The position numbers and the translations under genes are program-made. This document shows, one piece after another, positions 50,168-59,080 of a DNA stretch of 64,000 bases. The notes under the pieces were generated by a model. The model was given only the letters and a program-made list of their open reading frames with translations, did not search any database and was not told where the DNA came from. Origin of the DNA: Parerythrobacter_A sp963799315 (lineage in GTDB: Bacteria > Pseudomonadota > Alphaproteobacteria > Sphingomonadales > Sphingomonadaceae); assembly GCA_963799315.1 (NCBI GenBank), contig CAWCWP010000001.1:806001-870000 (forward strand), written 5' to 3'. Positions within the stretch are counted from its first letter, which is position 1. The number at the start of each line of letters is the position of its first letter.

Positions 50168-50915
50168 ATGCAGTCCAGTGCCCCGCCCACCATCTTCGCC
50201 GAGCGCCGCCGCGCTGCTGTGTCTGCCCGTGCCGCCAATCGCGCCAATCCCGCCCACTACCTGCTGGACGAGATCGCGGACGACTGTGTGGAGCGTATCG
50301 GCTTCATGCAGCTCCAGCCAACGCGCGTGCTGGTGCTGTGCGATATCGCAGGCGTTTTGTCCAATGCTCTGCGGACCGCCCTGCCCGACGTCCGTTGCAT
50401 CGCGCCCGGTCCGGTGCGCGAAGACAGGCCGCTTGATTTCGACCCGTTCGACCTCGTCGTGGCCGGTCCCGCGTTTGCCACGGTGAACGACTTGCCGGGC
50501 GCGCTTATCAATCTCCACACGTCGCTAAACCCCGGCGGCGTGTTTCTCGCCAGCTTTGCCGGCGCGGGCAGCCTCGAACGACTTGCGCCGCATCCTGCTC
50601 GATGCCGAACCCGACCGGCCCACCGCGCGGATGCATCCGCTGATCGACCGTTCCGCTTCGGCGGCCCTGTTGCAGCGCGCGGGCTTCACGCGGCAGGTGG
50701 TGGACAGCCACAGCGTGACCGTCCGCTACGGTGCGCTTGCCACGCTCGTTTCCGACTTGCGCGATCAGGGCCTGCAATCGGTGCTGGCCGATGCGCCGCC
50801 GCCGCTCACCCGCACCGCATGGCGCGCGGCGCAGTCCAGATTCACGGCACTGACCGACGACGACGGCAAGCTGACCGAGCGGTTCGATCTGCTGACGCTG
50901 ACCGGCTGGCGCTAG
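50168..50915 (+). CDS. SAM-dependent methyltransferase, BioC-like (one frameshift)
   Basis: Corrected length is 248 residues. The fold starts after a helical N-terminus with RVLVLCDIAGVLSNALRTAL (in place of the usual Gly-rich loop), then FDLVVAGPAFATVNDLPGAL and LNPGGVFLASFAGAGSL. The second frame supplies LRRILLDAEPDRPTARMHPL and the C-terminus ending LLTLTGWR. The break is near 50578, one extra base. It resembles the methyltransferases adjacent to comF in alphaproteobacteria (NDUFAF5-like). Its stop codon overlaps that of convergent ppdK in the sequence CTAG. Confidence 0.7.
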
Positions 50916-53605
50916 GCTTTTGTCGCCCGCCCGTCCTTTGCCCTTAGGGCCGCCTGCGCCGCCGCCAAGCCGCGCAATCGGCACGCGATAGGGCGACGCG
51001 CTGACGTAATCGAGACCGACCTGCTCGCAGAACGCGATGCTGGCCGGATCGCCGCCATGTTCGCCGCATATGCCCAGCTTCAGGTCCGGCGTGGTCGCCC
51101 GCCCGCGCTCTGCCGCCAGTTCGACCAACTGCCCCACGCCATCGACATCGAGGCTGACGAAGGGGTCGCGCGCAAAGATGCCCTGTTCGACATAGGGCGC
51201 GAGGAACCGCGCGGAATCGTCGCGCGATACGCCAAGCGTGGTCTGCGTCAGGTCGTTGGTGCCGAAGCTGAAGAACCGCGCATCCGCCGCGATTTCGCCC
51301 GCCATCAGCGCCGCGCGCGGCAGTTCGATCATCGTGCCGACCAGATATTCCACGGTGGTGCCGGTTTCCGCAAACACCTCCGCCGCCACGCGGTCGACCA
51401 GCGCGCGCAGGATGGACAGTTCCTTGCCCGTCGCCACCAGCGGCACCATGATTTCGGGCACCGGTGCTTCGCCTGAATCCGCTGCCACCCCACAGGCCGC
51501 CTCGAAGATGGCCCGCGCCTGCATCTCGTAGATTTCGGGGAAGGTAATGCCGAGGCGACAGCCGCGATGGCCGAGCATCGGGTTGAATTCGTGCAATTCC
51601 GCCGCGCGCCGTTGCAGCTTCGCCAGCTCGACGCCCGACGACTGCGCCAGCTCGGCGAACTCGGCATCGCTATGCGGCAGGAACTCGTGCAGCGGCGGAT
51701 CGAGCAGGCGGATCGTGCAGGGCAGCCCGACCATGACTTCGAAGATCGCGCGGAAATCGGATCGCTGTTCGGGCAGCAGCTTGGCCAGCGCCGTACGTCG
51801 CCCGGCCTCGTCTTCGGCCAGGATCATCTCGCGCACCGCGCTGATGCGGGCGGCGTCGAAGAACATATGCTCGGTGCGGCACAGGCCGATGCCTTCCGCC
51901 CCGAACTGGCGCGCCATGCGGCAGTCGGCGGGCGTTTCCGCATTGGTCCGCACCCGCATCCGGCGATGCCCGTCGGCCCATTCCATGATGGTGGCGAAAT
52001 CGCCCGCAAGCTCCGGTTCCAGCGTGGCGACTTCGCCCGCGATGACCTGCCCCTTGCTGCCGTCCAGCGTCAGGATGTCGCCTTCGGTCAGCGCGCGGTC
52101 ACCGATGGTGACGGTGCGCGCCTCGCGGTCGATGTTGAGCGCCGACGCACCCGAAACGCAGGGCCGCCCCATGCCGCGCGCGACCACCGCGGCGTGGCTC
52201 GTCATCCCGCCGCGCGCGGTCAGCACGCCTTGTGCGGCGTGCATGCCGTGAATGTCTTCGGGGCTGGTTTCGACGCGCACGAGGATGACCTTCTCGCCCT
52301 CGTTGGCCCAGCGTTCGGCGGTGTCCGCATCCAGCGCGATCTTGCCACAGGCCGCGCCGGGCGAGGCTGGCAGGCCGGTGGTCAGGATGTCGCGCGGCGC
52401 ATCCGGGTCGAGCGTGGGGTGCAGCAGCTGGTCCAGCGCCATCGGATCGACGCGCAGGATGCCTTCCTCCTGCGTTATCAGCCCCTCGCCCACCATGTCC
52501 GCCGCCATTTTCAGCGCCGCCTTGGCGGTCCGCTTGCCGGAGCGGGTTTGCAGCATCCACAGCGTGCCGCGTTCCACGGTGAACTCGATATCCTGCATGT
52601 CGCGGTAGTGCGTTTCGAGGAGGTCGAACACACGCGCCAGCTCGCCATAGGCGTCGGGCAGCGCCTCTTCCATGCTGAGCGGTTTGGCGCCCGCTTTCTC
52701 GCGCGCGGCGCGGGTCAGGTATTGCGGAGTGCGGATGCCGGCGACCACGTCTTCGCCCTGCGCATTGATCAGGTATTCGCCGTAATACGCGCGTTCGCCG
52801 GTGGCGGGATCGCGGGTGAAGGCGACACCGGTGGCGCTGGTGTCGCCCATATTGCCGAACACCATCGCCTGCACGGTGACGGCGGTGCCCCAGTCGGCGG
52901 GGATGTCGTTCAGGCGGCGATAGACCTTGGCCCGGTCGCTGTCCCAGCTGTCGAAGACGGCGGCGATCGCGCCCCATAGCTGCGCGGTGACATCCTGCGG
53001 GAAACGGCACGTCATGCTCGCGTGCGACGATGGCCTTGTATTCGCCCGACCAGCGCCTCCCAGTCTTCGGACATCATCTCGGTATCGCTATAGAAGCCCT
53101 TGTCTTCCTTGGCGATTTCCAGCGCTTCCTCGAACAGGCCGTGGTCCACGCCCAGCACCACGTCGGAATACATCTGGATGAACCGGCGATAGCTGTCCCA
53201 CGCGAAGCGCGCATCGCCCGACGTCTGCGCCAAACCCGCCACCGTTTCGTCGTTCAGGCCCAGGTTCAGCACGGTGTCCATCATGCCGGGCATGGAGACC
53301 CGCGCGCCGGAGCGGACCGACAGCAGCAGCGGATCGGCAGTGCTGCCGAACTGCTTGCCATAGGTCGCCTCGACATGGGCCAGCGCCTTGGCCACCGCAT
53401 CGCGCAGGCCGTCGCTGAAGTCCGCGCCCTCTCGCAGATAGGCGACGCATTCTTCGGTCGTGATGGTGAAGCCGGGCGGCACGGGCAGGCCGATATCCGC
53501 CATCTCGGCCAGGTTCGCGCCCTTGCCGCCGGTGACGATCTTGTCCTTCTGGCGCGGGTCGGAATGGTCGGCGCTGCCACCGAAGGGGAAGACTGTTTGC
53601 GTCAT
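50912..53605 (-). CDS. ppdK: Pyruvate, phosphate dikinase (three frameshifts)
   Basis: Corrected length is 896 residues, normal for the family. It interconverts pyruvate and phosphoenolpyruvate. Blocks: the nucleotide domain GGKGANLAEMADIGLPVPPG and SVRSGARVSMPGMMDTVLNL; the phosphohistidine domain GGMTSHAAVVARGMGRPCV; the PEP domain GLCRTEHMFF, LPHSDAEFAELA and SFGTNDLTQTTLGVSRDD, with GICGEHGGDPASIAF near the end. The extra bases lie near 53042, 53003 and 50968; corrected, the C-terminus ends RATKA at 50912. It runs opposite the methyltransferase gene with overlapping stops. Confidence 0.93.
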
Positions 53606-53759
53606 CGTGTTAAACCATCATCCTGCGTGAGATGGACCGGATCGGCCCTGTTTTGTGCAGGCCCGAAATGCGGCCCGCCCCCTCGGTAAACTGGCGCTGT
53701 GGTAGCGTTGCCGTGTGACCTTTGCAAAAAGGTGAAGTCCACAGGCCGACATGGGGGTG

Positions 53760-56249
53760 TTATCCCTCGATCCTGCCGAAATCGGCAACGCGGTGGACGG
53801 CACTGCGGAACCGCGCGAGCAGGGCAAGGCGTGCGGCGCGCTTGGCTTCGTCCTCGTCATTGACCGTCACCTCCTCGAAAAATGCATCGATCGGCGCGCG
53901 CAAGCGATGCCAGCGCCGTCATCGCGGCGGCGAAGTCTTCGCTGGCGATAGCGGCTTCGGCCTGCGGGGTGGCAGCGTCGAGCGCATCGATCAGCGCCTT
54001 TTCGGCCGCTTCGGGTGTGTAGGAAAGGGTTTGTTGGCCGGAGGAGCTATCACGATCCCCAGCGAAGGCCGGCGCCTCCGTCGAACGGTCATCCGGCTTC
54101 CGATGATGGCGCTTTGCCGCCGGAGATCCCGGCCTTCGCCGGGACGCCTTCCTTCTTCAAGATATTCGCCGCGCGCTTGTATCCGGCCAGCAGGTTGGCC
54201 CCGTCCTCCGTCTCCACAAACGCCTGCAACGCATGAACCCGCGCTAGCAACCGCACCAGATCGTCCTCGCCCCCAAGCGCAAACACCGCGTCGATCAGGT
54301 CGTGGCGGACACCTGCCTCGCGCTGCTGGACCTTGAGGCGGTCGGCGAGGAAGTCGAGGACACTAGCAGCCGTAAAGGAAACAGATGCTTCCGTGATAAT
54401 ATTAAATGCTGCTTCAGGTACGATGGGGGGATATCTTCATCCGACAAGACATTTGGGAATTGTTGCTCGAATGCGTCCCAAATCGCTTGAGGGCCTCTCT
54501 CATAGTCCTTAGCGAGCCTGAAAGTCTGGAGCGCCTCAACAAATACATAGCCTTCTTTTAACATTGCTACCGAGGTCTGAAGTTGCGGTGTCGAGAATGA
54601 TTGTCTAAAGCCGCTCGAGCAATCCTGCTTTGATAAGCAAGCTAATGATGCCGATCGCTGCTCGCCGTAGCGCAAACGGATCCTTCGAACCCGGTCGGCT
54701 TTTCATCAATGGCAAAGAACCCTACCAGCGTATCCAGCTTATCCGCCAAGCTAACCGCCACCGTCACCGGCGCGGTCGGCACCTCGTCGCCCTGCCCGAC
54801 CGGCTTGTAATGGTCGCGGATGGCGTCGGAGACGGCGTCGGGCCAGACCCTCGGCGCGGGCGTAGTAGCCGCCCATCAGCCCCTGCAATTCGGGAAACTC
54901 CCCGACCATCTCGGTGACAAGGTCCGCCTTGCACAACCGCGCCGCGAGTTCGGCCTGATCGGCCAACTCCCCCCTCGTCACCCCCGCGAAGGCGGGGGTC
55001 CCGCTTCTTTCAAGTTGCGCCAGAAGAAGAAGCGTGGCCCCCGCCTTCGCGGGGCGTCGGATGCAGGCGCAACAATCCCCTCCTCCACCAGCCACCGCGC
55101 CAGCTTCGCCACGCGCTCGACCTTGTCCGCGACCGTGCCCAGCTTCTCGTGAAAGGTAATCCGCGCCAGACCCTCTGCATGTTCCGCAAGCGTCTTCTTG
55201 CGGTCCACATCCCAGAAGAACCGCGCATCGGCCAGCCTTGCGGCCAGCACCTTGCGGTTGCCCTCGACAATCGCCGCTGCCGCCGTCCGCCGCCTCGATA
55301 TTGGCGGTGCAGACGAAGGCGTTGCGAGTCGATCCCCAGCGTAGGCTGGGTCTGTCCGTCGGGCGCCAAGCCGCCACTTGCGGGAGGATTCGCACACGAA
55401 ATATTTCTGGTTCACCCGCGCGGTCAGCTGGATGACTTCGGGCGGCACGTCGAGAAACGCTTCATCGAACCGGCCCAGCAGCGGCACCGGCCATTCGGTC
55501 AGCCCGGCGTTCTCGACCACCAGCCCCTCGTCCTCGACCAGCGCCAGCCCCGCATCGCGCGCCGCCTTGGTCGCGCCGTCGCGGATGATCGTGGCGCGTT
55601 CTTCGTGGTCGACGATCACATGCCCCGCGCGCAGTTTCATCGCGTAATCGTCCGCGCCGCCGATGGTGATATCGCCGCTGAATGGTGGAACCGATGGCCC
55701 AAGCGTCACCGCGCCGCTGGTCACGCCATGCGCTTCGCATTCGACGATGCTGTCGCCGAACAGCGCGACGATGCCCGATAGCGGGCGCACCCAGCGCAGG
55801 CTCTCGGTGCTCATCGACGCCCCGCCCCAGCGCATCGACTTGGGCCATTGGAAATCGCGGATGATCGCGGGGATGGCCGTGGCCAGCACATCCACCACCG
55901 CGCGGCCCGGCGTGTCGATCACGGCGAACAGCGTCGGGCGGCCCTTAACGTCGCGCACTTCCAGCTGGTCGCGCGTCAGGCCGTTCTTGCGGCAGAACCC
56001 CTCGACGGCCTTATCCGGCGCGGCCTCTGGCGGGCCTTTGATCTCCTCGCTGACGGCCTCGGTCGCATCGGGCAGGTCGCGCGCGATCAGGGCGAGGCGG
56101 CGCGGGGTGGAGTGGACGGTTAGTTCGCCGTGCCGGACCCCGGCAGCCTCCATCTCGCGCCGGAACAGCTTTTCCAGTTCGCCGCGCGCACCCGCCTGCA
56201 TCCGCGCGGGGATTTCTTCGGACCGCAGTTCGAGGAGGAAATCAGTCAT
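53760..56249 (-). CDS. glyS: Glycine--tRNA ligase beta subunit with palindromic-repeat inserts and frameshifts
   Basis: Corrected length is about 829 residues, longer than the 690-760 I expect. The N-terminal part is normal: MTDFLLELRSEEIPARMQAG, FQWPKSMRWGGAS, and TARVNQKYFVCESS. Blocks CTANIEAADGG, NRKVLAARLADARFFWDVDR, KADLVTEMVGEFPELQGLMG, PVGQGDEVPTAPVTVAVSLA and HDLIDAVFALGGEDDLVRLL follow in broken frames, and the C-terminus ends RVADFGRIEG at 53760. Extra length comes from three palindromic elements (54053-54145, 54981-55054, 55325-55375) and a low-GC stretch (54361-54660). At least six one-base frame changes are present. It overlaps glyQ by 8 bases. Confidence 0.88.
54053..54145. repeat. 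REP/BIME-like palindromic pair inside glyS, copy c
   Basis: GATCCCCAGCGAAGGCCGG at the left and CCCGGCCTTCGCCGGG at 54128-54143 are opposed versions of one palindrome type. In glyS they read, after correcting one base, as a segment with PAFAGDRDSS. Confidence 0.8.
54981..55054. repeat. REP/BIME-like palindromic pair inside glyS, copy b
   Basis: CCCCCGCGAAGGCGGGGG (54981-54998) and CCCCCGCCTTCGCGGGG (55038-55054) are the same palindrome in opposite orientation, about 40 bases apart. In glyS the element reads as an insert ending GTPAFAGVTRGE. Confidence 0.85.
55325..55375. repeat. Palindromic element inside glyS, copy a
   Basis: CCCAGC-GTAG-GCTGGG (55335-55350) is a perfect 6-base stem. The insert reads RRTDPAYAGDRLAT in glyS between the VCESS and FVCTANIE blocks, which are adjacent in the family as I recall it. 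Confidence 0.65.
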
Positions 56250-57297
56250 CGCTCATCCTCCCCATGAAAATGGGGAGGGGGACCAGCAAAGCTGGTGGAG
56301 AGGTTTTCTCTACCGCAAGGGTGCCCCTCCACCATTTCGTGGCCCCCCTCCCCGAGAAATCGGGGAGGATTTGGCGAACCCCGCTCACGCCGTCCACTCC
56401 GGGAAACTTGTCCGCCCAGCCTGCCTGTTCCTTCTCGACATGCGCCACGCAGCTGCCGCGTGCCAGGTCGCGGACGCGGGCCATGTAGCTGGCGCGTTCC
56501 TGCACGCTGATCACGCCGCGCGCCTGCAACAGGTTGAAGACATGGCTCGCCTCCACCGCCTGCTCGTAGGCGGCGACGGGCACGCCGGCGTCCAGCGCGT
56601 TGCGGCACTCCGCCTCGGCCTTGGCGAACAGGTCGAACAGGCCGTCGGTATCGGCCACTTCGAAGTTCCATTTCGACATTTGTTTCTCGTTTTCCAAGAA
56701 CACGTCGCCGTAGGTAACGCCGCGTCCGTTGAAGTCGAGATCGTACACGCTGTCGACGCCCTGGATATACATGGCGAGCCGTTCCAGCCCGTAGGTCAGC
56801 TCGCCCGCCACCGGCTTGCAGTCGTAGCCGCCCATCTGCTGGAAATAGGTGAACTGCGTCACTTCCATCCCGTCGCACCAGACTTCCCAACCCAGCCCCC
56901 AGGCACCCAGCGTCGGGCTTTCCCAGTCGTCTTCCACGAAGCGGATGTCGTGCTTGAGCGGGTCGATGCCGATGGCGCGCAGGCTGTCGAGATACATGTC
57001 CTGTATCGCGGGCGGGCTGGGTTTCAGGATGACCTGGTACTGGTAGTAATGCTGGAGCCGATTGGGGTTCTCGCCATAGCGCCCGTCGGTCGGGCGACGG
57101 CAGGGCTGGACGAAGGCGGCGTTCCACGGCTCCGGCCCCAGCGCGCGCAGCGTGGTCGCAGTGTGAAAAGTGCCCGCCCCCATTCGCATGTCGTAGGGTT
57201 GCAGGATCAAACACCCGCGCGCCGCCCAGAAATCGTGCAGCGTCAGGATCATGTCCTGGAAGGAACTGGCGGGGTCGCGGGCAGGCGTCTGCGTCAT
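56242..57297 (-). CDS. glyQ: Glycine--tRNA ligase alpha subunit with repeat-derived C-terminal tail
   Basis: A 351-residue catalytic subunit. The active-site blocks are ILQPYDMRMGAGTFHTATTL, PWNAAFVQPCRRPTDGRYGE, RLQHYYQYQVILKPSP and the tail end VAHVEKEQAGWADKFPG, which is where homologues finish. About 50 further residues (GVSGVRQILPDFSGRGATK, RGTLAVEKTSPPALLVPLP) come from a palindromic element at 56257-56368, and the frame stays open into the glyS start. The start is ATG 57297. Translational coupling to glyS through the 8-base overlap is retained. Confidence 0.93.
   Translation of the reverse strand: MTQTPARDPASSFQDMILTLHDFWAARGCLILQPYDMRMGAGTFHTATTLRALGPEPWNAAFVQPCRRPTDGRYGENPNRLQHYYQYQVILKPSPPAIQDMYLDSLRAIGIDPLKHDIRFVEDDWESPTLGAWGLGWEVWCDGMEVTQFTYFQQMGGYDCKPVAGELTYGLERLAMYIQGVDSVYDLDFNGRGVTYGDVFLENEKQMSKWNFEVADTDGLFDLFAKAEAECRNALDAGVPVAAYEQAVEASHVFNLLQARGVISVQERASYMARVRDLARGSCVAHVEKEQAGWADKFPGVDGVSGVRQILPDFSGRGATKWWRGTLAVEKTSPPALLVPLPIFMGRMSDD
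56257..56368. repeat. Palindromic element pair in the 3' end of glyQ
   Basis: Two hairpins, CCTCCCCAT-GAAA-ATGGGGAGG (56257-56278) and CCTCCCCGA-GAAA-TCGGGGAGG (56347-56368), flank about 68 bases that include a short complementary pair, CCAGC-AAA-GCTGG. It is a different repeat family from those in glyS. Confidence 0.85.
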
Positions 57298-57392
57298 GGC
57301 GGCGGGCAATGGCGCAACGCAGCAAACCGGTCAATGGCAGCGGACGCGCCGTTCGCAAATGACAGGCTTGCACGACATTGGGTCAGGTGTTC

Positions 57393-57421
57393 TTGACATA
57401 AACAGCGAATCACGACATTAT
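57393..57421 (+). promoter_or_regulatory. Promoter of the Xre-type gene, palindrome-rich
   Basis: TTGACA is followed after 17 bases by CATTAT. TGACATAA just after the -35 and TTATGTCA at the -10 are inverted copies of each other, and GACATTATGTC is itself an 11-base palindrome. A second pair, GTCAG and CTGAC, follows. This suggests autoregulation by the encoded HTH protein. Confidence 0.55.
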
Positions 57422-57458
57422 GTCAGCACTACCTGACACAAGGATGTTCCGAAGCGCG

Positions 57459-57654
57459 ATGAAAAACCGCTTGAAAGTGCTGCGTGCCGAACGCGACTGG
57501 AGCCAGGCGGAACTGGCCGGACGGCTCGACGTGTCGCGTCAGGCCGTGAACGCAATCGAGACAGGCAAGCACGACCCGTCGCTGACCCTCGCCTTTAACA
57601 CTGGCGCGTCTGTTCGCCATGCCGATCGAGGAGATTTTCGATGACGAAGCCTGA
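57459..57654 (+). CDS. Small Xre-type HTH regulator (one frameshift)
   Basis: Corrected length is 64 residues. The helix-turn-helix is KNRLKVLRAERDWSQAELA with SRQAVNAIETGKHDPSLTLA, the pattern of small stand-alone DNA-binding proteins. One extra base near 57604 shifts the end; corrected it continues KLARLFAMPIEEIFDDEA to the stop at 57652-57654. ATG 57459 is chosen; ATG 57444 and 57420 are in frame. Its end overlaps the following membrane-protein gene, so they form a pair; such pairs usually comprise a repressor and a membrane protein it controls. Confidence 0.8.
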
Positions 57655-58078
57655 CGACGCGGCCATGACCGGCGAAGAGCGCCTGCGCCGGCGAAAAGCA
57701 GCTTGGTGGCGCTATGTCGGCCTGGCGCTGATCGGCGCCATGATGGCCGGTCTCGCCAGTGGCTTCCTGACCGAGTTGTCGATCGACGGCGTCCATACCG
57801 GTACTGGGTGCCGATCACCGGTTTGGGGCGTCAATGTCCTGTCGGCATGGGCTGGTTCACCCGCGACTATTTCCGCCGGGTGGACGAGCTGGATCTCTGC
57901 ACGACAATCTTTGGGCGCATCTTTACGGGCCTATATGGCGCGGTTGCGGCATGGGCGACCTGGTATGTCGATGGCCGATCTCGAACTGGCCACTTACCCG
58001 TCCGGCGGCGCAACGATGACCATCCTGATCGGCGCCGTGCTGATTGTCTACGGCTTGCGAAAACTGGGCTGGCGCTAA
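57641..58078 (+). CDS. Small membrane protein paired with the Xre regulator (several frameshifts)
   Basis: The ends are in one frame: MTKPDDAAMTGEERLRRRK and YVGLALIGAMMAGLASGFLT at the start, ADLELATYPSGGATMTILIG and AVLIVYGLRKLGWR at the end. The middle reads in other frames, for example GWFTRDYFRRVDELDL and NLWAHLYG, then GLYGAVAAWATWY. At least three frame changes occur. Corrected, it is probably a protein of about 145 residues with four membrane helices. I do not recognise a characterised family. Such proteins are common after small Xre regulators. Confidence 0.6.
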   Translation: MTKPDDAAMTGEERLRRRKAAWWRYVGLALIGAMMAGLASGFLTELSIDGVHTGTGCRSPVWGVNVLSAWAGSPATISAGWTSWISARQSLGASLRAYMARLRHGRPGMSMADLELATYPSGGATMTILIGAVLIVYGLRKLGWR

Positions 58079-58135
58079 CCGCTGTCCCGACGAAATTCAC
58101 CAACCTGTCATCTTCTCTCGTAAAGGAACAATGTT

Positions 58136-59080
58136 ATGACATCTATCTTCAGAACGGTCGCCACCGGCACCGCAGCCTTTTCTCTCGCCTTCGCCGGGTC
58201 CGCCTGTGCGCAACAGCAATTGCCCACACCGGTCGGCAATACGATGGTCGCTGCCGAAGAGGTCGAGATGGACCAAAGCGGTCCGGCGATATGGAAACTG
58301 TCGGACGAGGACACCACGATCTACCTGTTCGGCACGGTCCATGCCCTGCCCGAAGGTATAGACTGGTACACCGGCCCCGTCCGCACCGCATTCGAGGCGT
58401 CCGATACGCTGGTCACCGAAATCCCGATGGGGGCCGAGGACGAGGCGGCGATGCAACAGCTTGCAATGACGCGCGGCATGTTGCCCGCCGGAACCACCCT
58501 GCGCGCGTTGCTGGATGAAGACCAGCGCGCAACCTATGACGGCGCGCTGACCGGCATGGGCGTTCCTGTCGCCGCCTTCGACCAGTTCGAACCGTGGATG
58601 GCGGGCCTGACCATGACGCTGCTGCCGCTGATGCAGGCGGGCTACGATCCGGAACAGGGCGTGGACAAGCTGCTGATCGGCAAGGCGGGCGATACCAAGA
58701 CGTTCGACGCGCTGGAAACGGCGGAATTCCAGATCGGCATCTTCGACGGTATGTCGCGGGAGCAGCAGATCGAATTCCTCGTCAGCATGGCCAGCCAGAC
58801 CGGTGAAGCAGTCGGCATGGTGGACCGGATGGTCGCGGAATGGATGGATGGCGATCCCGACGGGCTTGCCGAAGTGATGAACGAGGGGCTGGACGAAGAC
58901 CCCGGCCTTGCCGAGGCGCTGCTGTACAATCGCAATGCCAACTGGGCGGTGTGGATCGACGAGCGGATGGATACCCCCGGCACCGTGTTCATCGCGGTCG
59001 GCGCAGGCCATCTGGCCGGCGAGCGCAGCGTGCAGGACTTGCTGGCGCAGCGCGGACTGACGGTCAGCCGCGTAGAATGA
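58136..59080 (+). CDS. TraB/GumN family protein, periplasmic (first copy)
   Basis: A 314-residue protein with a signal peptide (FRTVATGTAAFSLAFAGSAC before AQQ). The TraB/TIKI motifs are present: YLFGTVHALPEG near the N-terminus, YNRNANWAVWIDERM, and VGAGHLAGERSVQDLL at the end. In animal TIKI these Gly-x-x-His and His residues form a metal protease site. The bacterial role is unknown. It is followed, with a 4-base overlap, by a second copy. Spacing of about 57 bases separates it from the small membrane protein. Confidence 0.82.
   Translation: MTSIFRTVATGTAAFSLAFAGSACAQQQLPTPVGNTMVAAEEVEMDQSGPAIWKLSDEDTTIYLFGTVHALPEGIDWYTGPVRTAFEASDTLVTEIPMGAEDEAAMQQLAMTRGMLPAGTTLRALLDEDQRATYDGALTGMGVPVAAFDQFEPWMAGLTMTLLPLMQAGYDPEQGVDKLLIGKAGDTKTFDALETAEFQIGIFDGMSREQQIEFLVSMASQTGEAVGMVDRMVAEWMDGDPDGLAEVMNEGLDEDPGLAEALLYNRNANWAVWIDERMDTPGTVFIAVGAGHLAGERSVQDLLAQRGLTVSRVE

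Noticed and set aside
57459..58078. Toxin-antitoxin pair
   Set aside because: The second gene is a multi-helix membrane protein too long for a type I/II toxin, and the first is a typical repressor.
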